NCBI RefSeq assembly: GCF_016086655.4
Contig: NC_052131.2
Span: 9,097,940 to 9,161,939, forward strand
From: Lepeophtheirus salmonis
Lineage: Eukaryota; Arthropoda; Copepoda; Siphonostomatoida; Caligidae
Reading direction: 5' to 3'
Length of the DNA stretch: 64,000 nt
Under the pieces are notes generated by a model. The model did not search any database. It was not told where the DNA came from and worked only from the letters and a program-made list of their open reading frames with translations. A program made the position numbers and the translations under genes. Each line of letters begins with the position of its first letter. The first letter of the stretch is position 1. Below are positions 58,166 through 64,000 of the stretch, piece by piece.

Positions 58166-61100
58166 TGTTTTTTCAAGAATTATGTGTTTAATGTTTTTAT
58201 TTTTAATTGAACTTCCTCGAAAATATGTTTTTTTAAATTTTGGTATGAAATAACGGCTTAAGAGAGCCAAGTGAGAGAAATAGCAGCACTGCAGTGGGAA
58301 ACAAATTATATGGGTACTTTCGAAAATAAGATTTTAATGAAGTATGGCTGACGTATCGATTGGTGATATGAACGAAGCTCCTTGGCACTGACAGACGCGC
58401 AGGAAAACATTACAACTGAACGAAGTATGGAAATGTAAAAAATTAGTTGTATCGAGGGTACTTTACTCAAATGCATCTAACACAGGCGGTGTTACTGTTG
58501 CTTGTTGTTGTGTTCAACATGCCTGAGGAAGGTAGTTATTTTTGACAACATCTCCTCATCATATTGCTGAGGTGATACTGACACAGATATTCAAAGACTG
58601 GAAAATTGAAACGTCGAAATCACCAGAAGCATCCGTCTTAAAATATTTCTAAACATTTTGAAAGTGTGAGTTGACTCAGCGATGAAAAACTGAGACTCTT
58701 TGATCTAAGTTCATTATAAAATTAAGACTGTGAAATGAAGCACTTCAGTTTACAAAAAGTATCCACACAACATTAACGTGATGAGTACAAGGAATTTTCT
58801 GAACTGTGAGTGATATATTTAGATGCCCTCAGCAACAAGTATTTTTGCCTCAAACTTCTTGCTCAAATAAACAAAGCCCGCTTGATGTTTTAAATTCCTG
58901 TTTTCAATTAAAAAAATTATTTTACAACATAATATGTTATCTTTGTCAACTATAACCATTCATTCCAAATATCAGAGTGAGAAGTGACATATCCAAGTCA
59001 ATTTTTGTATGTTTATCTACAATTCATAGTGGAATTCATTTACCACATCAGTGGATATTCGTTAGAACTATTTGTGCCTGTACAAGAAATTCCAAGAATA
59101 TATTGTACTCAATCCAACTGTGTCTAAGAGTGCCATATTTGCTATATCTCGTCATTTGTGGTATTTAACCACAGAAATGGTACGACTTGCCCTCATCGCT
59201 GATATAACTTAATCAAGTGAACGATATAAGAGGCTCATAGAAATGAAATATGAACTCGGTGACAGATGGCTTTAGTAGAGGTTTTGGGAAACTTAGATTT
59301 CCGATTGACATAACACAGTCTACGACACTTGCGGATTTAGTTTCGTCCGACTCCTGGCATATCTTTACACTGCTGGGCTGAGAAACTAATTTCCTCAACA
59401 AAAAAGTCACGGAGTTGATAAATTTGTCGTTTTCCACGTCTTCCAAATCAAAGATTAATTCTATGATTGTTATTAATTACTGTGCAAGAAGAGGTGTTAA
59501 ACTAAACTTAGGCTTTACTGGTGTTATAAAAAAAGAAGAACATTTTTAGATGGTTTACAAGTAGTAGAAGGAGATAGGATTACGCAAGAGAAATCTAATG
59601 TAATAATCATTAGACATAATTAGCTGTACAGATTATGCATTTATCTTTGATTTGTTTATTTCGGACTTTGGCCATCAAAAGACAAAATTCTAGCATTTTA
59701 TTATTAACATCGAAAACAAATAATAATATTTGATTGCTGATGTATTGTGCAAGAAAGTATAAACGGGAAATATTTTTTTTTTTTTTAATTTAAATTACTT
59801 TTGTCTCAGTCATTTAGTTTATCGACATAAATCTTGTAATATTCCCTTTTTTTAACATTAATGTGGGTCCGGTATATGCTTGGCAAAATTTATGAAATTT
59901 CTACGAAATTATTTTTACAAGGTAAAACACTTTTGCTATACCACCTTAACGAAATAAAAATATTTTTAAAATCAGGTCATGCTCAAAAGTATCCATAAGT
60001 TTTGAATCCAACTGAAGTGATTCAATTTCTTTCACTTGGCTATCTTAAGTCATTAAAGTCATCTTTTAGATCCGTAATTAGTCATGTATTTTTTATTAAC
60101 TAAAATAAAATAAAATATTTTCGATGAAGTGCAAGTTAATAATAGTAATATTAAAACATGAATCTTGACAAAACAAAAATGAATATTTAGCATTGCTTGC
60201 CATATTAATATAACTTTATAGTATAATATTTGCATTTAAAAATGTGGGACCGGAATGACACATTTGGTTATCCGACTAAAGTTTATTTAATCTTTTTCAA
60301 CTCAGTTAAAACGAACAAATTTCATCACAGAATTAGAATGGAATATATCATGACAGTCTAATATATATACATATACGGCATTAAGAGCCTATTATCACTA
60401 TTACTGAAGCCATTTGATGGTATACAGCGTACTGTTTTCTTTTCTTTTTTTGTATTCTCTGATGCCATTAAAGTAGACAGGAACCTTTTATTGCAAATTA
60501 TCAACATAATCATCAAACTAACCAATTATGTCTCCTTGCTTTTAACTATTCCATATTCTTAAATTGCTGATTGCCCTTATCCTCTAATTTATTCAATATT
60601 TCCAGAGTCCAAAAAATAAGCCTGTCGATATACGTGATATGGGTGAGTCGTTTGTACGTGCTGCACAAAATAATATCATTTTGTCGGATCTCGCTCAATG
60701 ATAATATCACCGGATATTATAAACTCAAGTTGAGCTTTTTATATATTCATGTTTTTTAAAAATTAATTAAAAAGCTCCCTAATAAACAGATTCTTCAATG
60801 GTATATGTATTTTAAAAATATTGATTATTTTTTTTATATTGTGTAAAATCTACGATGGAAGATTGAATTTAATATTTCACAGGTATATTTTAAAAATTCG
60901 TGAAGTAACAGAATGTTAGGGACAAACAAAAAAAAATTCTAAATAATTTCAAAGTCATTCATAAAAAAATTAAAATTCATCACCCACATTATTTAATTTT
61001 TTTTTCTCAATATAATACGTAATATAGTTATTCAGGAATATCGTTGTTTATTTTTTAATTTGAAATAAGCTTTAATAATACGGATTTTAGATCCAGCATT

Positions 61101-63600
61101 GAACTAATGGAAAATTTGCTATAAACTTTTCTCCATGTCGGATCAATTACATTACGAAAATTTAAATAGTTAGCTTTTAAATTTTAGAAGGAAGAAAAGG
61201 AACAGTTGAAATCTTTTCCCTACTTTCCCATTCGTTAAAGCTCCAATTTACCTGGTTTTGAATTCACCCTATTTTAATTTTTTTAGGACATTAGAGGTGT
61301 TGGAAGGCTTAGAATCGGAATCGTAAATTATAACTAAATCGGACCATATTTCAAGGAACTAACGGACCCAAAAGGAGGCTAACAGATTGATTCAATTGAG
61401 GGTCCTGGAAAAGAATGTAAGATCAGAGCTGGAGCTTAAAAAAATATAGGAGTGTACCTCTCGTTGCTATAAAATCTTTGTTTTATATAGGAGTGTACCT
61501 TTGGTTGCTATAAAATCTATTTTTTATTGAAGTTCTGAGATAGGGTGAATTAAATTTTAAAAACTTAAAACGACTGTAGCATGAGAAAGTTTAAATAAAA
61601 CTTTTTGTATATAATGCATTTATTTTGATGTACGAACTGACATTTAAGCAGGTAGATCGATAGATTTAACGATATTTTGAAATTTTAATAAGCAAAAAAT
61701 ATGAAATTTGTTATTCATTTTTAATAATTAATTTACTTATTACTTATTTGATGTACAAGTATCCATAAATTATCAATACGTAACTACAAACAAAATATAT
61801 AATTTTTTTATAGAAAAAAACATTTATCCAAGTTTTTTTTATAACTCTATAACAGAGTGGTTCTAAATGAGAATCCTATCCAAAAAAATTATTATGATTT
61901 GTTTTGGAATACATAGGTTTAAAATTGTCATACAATAGACCAATATCTCATTCTATGTGTTGTGTTCTCAATATTTTGCCCCGAGAAATGATTTGCAGCT
62001 AGTAGGCAGAACACTTTCCAGAGTTTTTGCTTACGCAATCTCCATGTCTGCCATTGAATAGTCTTTACAGAGCCTGATAACTATATTGTTCTCCTTCTTG
62101 ACCATAGCAAAGTCAAATGGATAATATCAGGTATAAAGGGTAGCCAAACAATTTTAAACTGTTTTTGCACCATTCTTGCACTTCAATTGTAGTTTAAGCA
62201 ATATTTCTGATTTGGTGTAGAAATTTTTTACACATAATACTTTTAATTTAATGAAATTACTCTTAATGGACTCTAATACCAGCTGGTCTATACAGGTTAT
62301 TTTAACATAGCATATAATAACGTTAGAGATTTATTTCCAGCTGTGAATTGAATTTATCTTTGAATGTAAAATAAAAAATTGATTTCAACTTTTCCTCATA
62401 AATTTGCTTTTTCGTTAATCTGTGTTTATTGTAAATTTGCTTGTCCCTCAAGGGCAATAATTAAAATGAAAATATATAAGAGAGTAACAAAATTAATTTT
62501 TTTTAATGTTACAGAGATTTATCGGCATCATTTTTATTTAATGTATACAACTGACATTCTAAATATTCTAATTATAAAAATTTTTTTAAAAGACTGAAAC
62601 AATATAACTATAATAGATTGTGACTAGCTGTTTATTTAAAAAAAAAAAAACTTATTTTGCACAGCAGGTCATACAAATAAAAACATAGACATCCCACTAT
62701 GAGAAAACACCACGTTGATCTTTCTGGGAGGAACTGACAGACTATTTGAAATAAACATATCTATCAAGAATATTCCTTTCCTACAAATGTATGAAAAAAA
62801 ATAGTTAGAAATTTTTTTTTTTTTTATCTTTCCCAACTTCAAGAACTTTTTAGTCTCTATCACATATGAAAACATTTAACCCTAAATCTTATCAAACTTA
62901 GATATTATCTTGCTCTCGGGTCCTGTAAACAACACTAGCTATTAGTGTATAATTCCCGTTAGAAGCAAGTCATTAAAATATGTACGTTTCATTAACTTTG
63001 TTTTTATCAGATTTTGAGCAGAGTTATAAAAACCTAATTACTTCAAAGATATAAAAATATATTCATAAAACTAAATTTCTCAATTTCATTTAGGATCTGA
63101 TAAATTCATAAAACCTATATCCTTTTGCATTCATAATGGAATGGCCCAACAATTATATAAAAAGCTATAAAAACTGTTTCAAATTAACCATGGTTTAATT
63201 TTTTGTTACTTTATGTATATTACATATTTTTATGTTATTTGTGGAATTTTGTTCAAGGACAAATAAAAATTATATATCGTATAATGAATCAGTTACCCTT
63301 GATTATTTCAAATCACATTTGTAAATTTTTGTCTGAATGTAAATTTAATATTGTATAGGATTTTATTTGTAATAAATTATGAGAATCTCATCAACTAAAT
63401 GCTATATACTTTTTGATCAGTGTTACTTATTTATAACAAGCAGATGCTGTTGTTTCCTTAACATCAGACTCAAGTGGGGTCTTCTGTTTATTCAATCTAA
63501 CTGGAAGCATTTCCCAATTCTTTCATGACTTTAACCTTCTAAGTAATCAAAAGTTATAACCTATCTTAATAGTATTAATCTAACACGTACACACTTATCT
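58166..63600. other. Long stretch without a recognised gene
   Basis: The block 58240-58900 is less AT-rich and contains, on the plus strand, TSPHHIAEVILTQIFKDWKI (58549-58608), faintly like a hAT transposase segment but too short to call. A 77-residue minus-strand frame (59213-59446) has balanced composition but no recognised motif and no ATG at its start. Minus-strand text near 61985-62110 (KKENNIVIRLCKDYSMADME) resembles a transposase N-terminus weakly. Otherwise AT-rich. Confidence 0.45.
61445..61530. repeat. Tandem duplication, 41-base unit
   Basis: ATAGGAGTGTACCT followed by GTTGCTATAAAATCT occurs twice with a period of 41 bases, differing at a few positions. It is a local duplication. 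Confidence 0.8.
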
Positions 63601-63614
63601 ACAAGGAGAGTCTT

Positions 63615-63620
63615 TATAAA
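63615..63620 (+). promoter_or_regulatory. TATA-like box upstream of possible first exon
   Basis: TATAAA in a GTCTTTATAAAGCAGTCG context lies about 170 bases upstream of the ATG at 63786. In an AT-rich genome such a match is expected often by chance, so this is only suggestive and depends on the exon call. Confidence 0.2.
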
Positions 63621-63785
63621 GCAGTCGTTGAAGGAAAGAGCTTGCTTGCCTGTATATGTAAGTATGTATGAATATGTGCACAATTATGCAATGTAATTCC
63701 ATATTTTCTCTCATTATAAGGAGAGAAATTATCTTATCACGTATTTGAGTGTACAACTTTGTACCAATTTAATTATTATATTAAT

Positions 63786-63852
63786 ATGCAGCGTCTCCTT
63801 ATCTTTTCCCTCGTCTTCTTCTAGCCATTTTGTTTAGTACAAAGAGCTCAAG
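63786..63852 (+). other. Possible first (signal-peptide) exon or micro-exon of a host gene
   Basis: From the ATG at 63786 the frame reads MQRLLIFSLVFF, a stop (TAG), then PFCLVQRAQ, and ends at a good splice donor (CAAG followed by GTAATT at 63853). Apart from the single stop this looks like a secretory signal peptide exon. The same bases also form a strong 3' splice site: a pyrimidine-rich tract (TCTTTTCCCTCGTCTTCTTC) then TAG at 63822-63824. An alternative reading is therefore a 28-base internal exon, 63825-63852. The two readings exclude each other, and the rest of the gene would lie beyond the window. It could also be chance. Confidence 0.25.
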
Positions 63853-64000
63853 GTAATTTTTCCACACAGTTGTAAATGATTCTAGCATAATCTGTAGTGT
63901 AAAAAAAACAATATAAAGCTTGCATTTAAGTTTTTTTTGTAATTATACGAAAAAGAGTGCAAAGCAAGTAAAAAGGCAAGGGGTAACTGTTCATGTAGAC

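Noticed and set aside
58545..58620. Possible hAT transposase segment (TSPHHIAEV...KDWKI)
   Set aside because: Only about 20 residues resemble the family, with nothing consistent on either side.
59213..59446. 77-residue minus-strand frame with balanced composition
   Set aside because: It begins at a TTG rather than an ATG, matches no family I know, and has no flanking splice sites that I could defend.
61985..62110. Minus-strand text resembling a transposase N-terminus
   Set aside because: Similarity is limited to a short charged segment (KKENNIVIRL) and the following helix is not convincing.
1..64000. CRISPR arrays, bacterial operons, rRNA genes, attachment sites
   Set aside because: No regularly spaced repeats, no long ungapped coding frames and no rRNA-like conserved sequence; composition and content are eukaryotic.

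Overview
The window is very AT-rich, intron-like or intergenic animal DNA with no bacterial gene structure. There are no operons, no ribosome binding sites, and almost every open frame is short and rich in Phe, Ile, Lys, Tyr and Asn. What can be recognised is a graveyard of eukaryotic transposons, mainly Tc1/mariner (IS630-type) elements, plus one piggyBac-like element and one or two probable non-LTR (LINE) remnants. The mariner wording resembles, from memory, arthropod families and especially those of parasitic copepods such as sea lice. That species guess is inference and was not checked.

Layout. 1-8.5 kb: AT-rich DNA, a short terminal-inverted-repeat (TIR) element carrying only a transposase DNA-binding domain (2941-3487), and a decayed Tc3-like transposase (7800-8472). 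8.9-22 kb: a 162 bp MITE-like inverted repeat (8916-9077), a mariner remnant (10420-10910), a second copy of the DNA-binding-domain-only element (13314-13831), a TIR-bounded mariner (14027-15163), two N-terminal scraps of another mariner family (16290-16430, 19540-19695) and a deletion derivative with TIRs (21381-22025). 23-34.5 kb: a near-complete but broken 1.2 kb element (24972-26167), an unassigned inverted repeat (29614-30245), another mariner start (31088-31171) and a Tc1 DD34E fragment (34060-34515). 38-50 kb: further mariner and Tc1 pieces (38318-38561, 41701-42551, 46870-47200, 48915-49130), and LINE-like remnants (about 43.1-43.7 kb and 49.25-49.7 kb). 54.5-58.2 kb: a mariner split in two, with a piggyBac-like transposase on the opposite strand between the halves, best read as a nested insertion. 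The last few hundred bases may hold the first exon of a host gene (TATA-like box near 63615, ATG at 63786, splice donor at 63853), but it is uncertain.

No transposase here reads through intact, so none is likely to be active. No tRNA, rRNA, CRISPR array or confident host protein-coding gene was found. The most interesting signals are the repeated TIR element that retains only the DNA-binding domain, the nested piggyBac/mariner composite, and two clean inverted-repeat elements with no recognised coding content. Family assignments rest on reading short translated motifs by eye; no alignment or database search was run.
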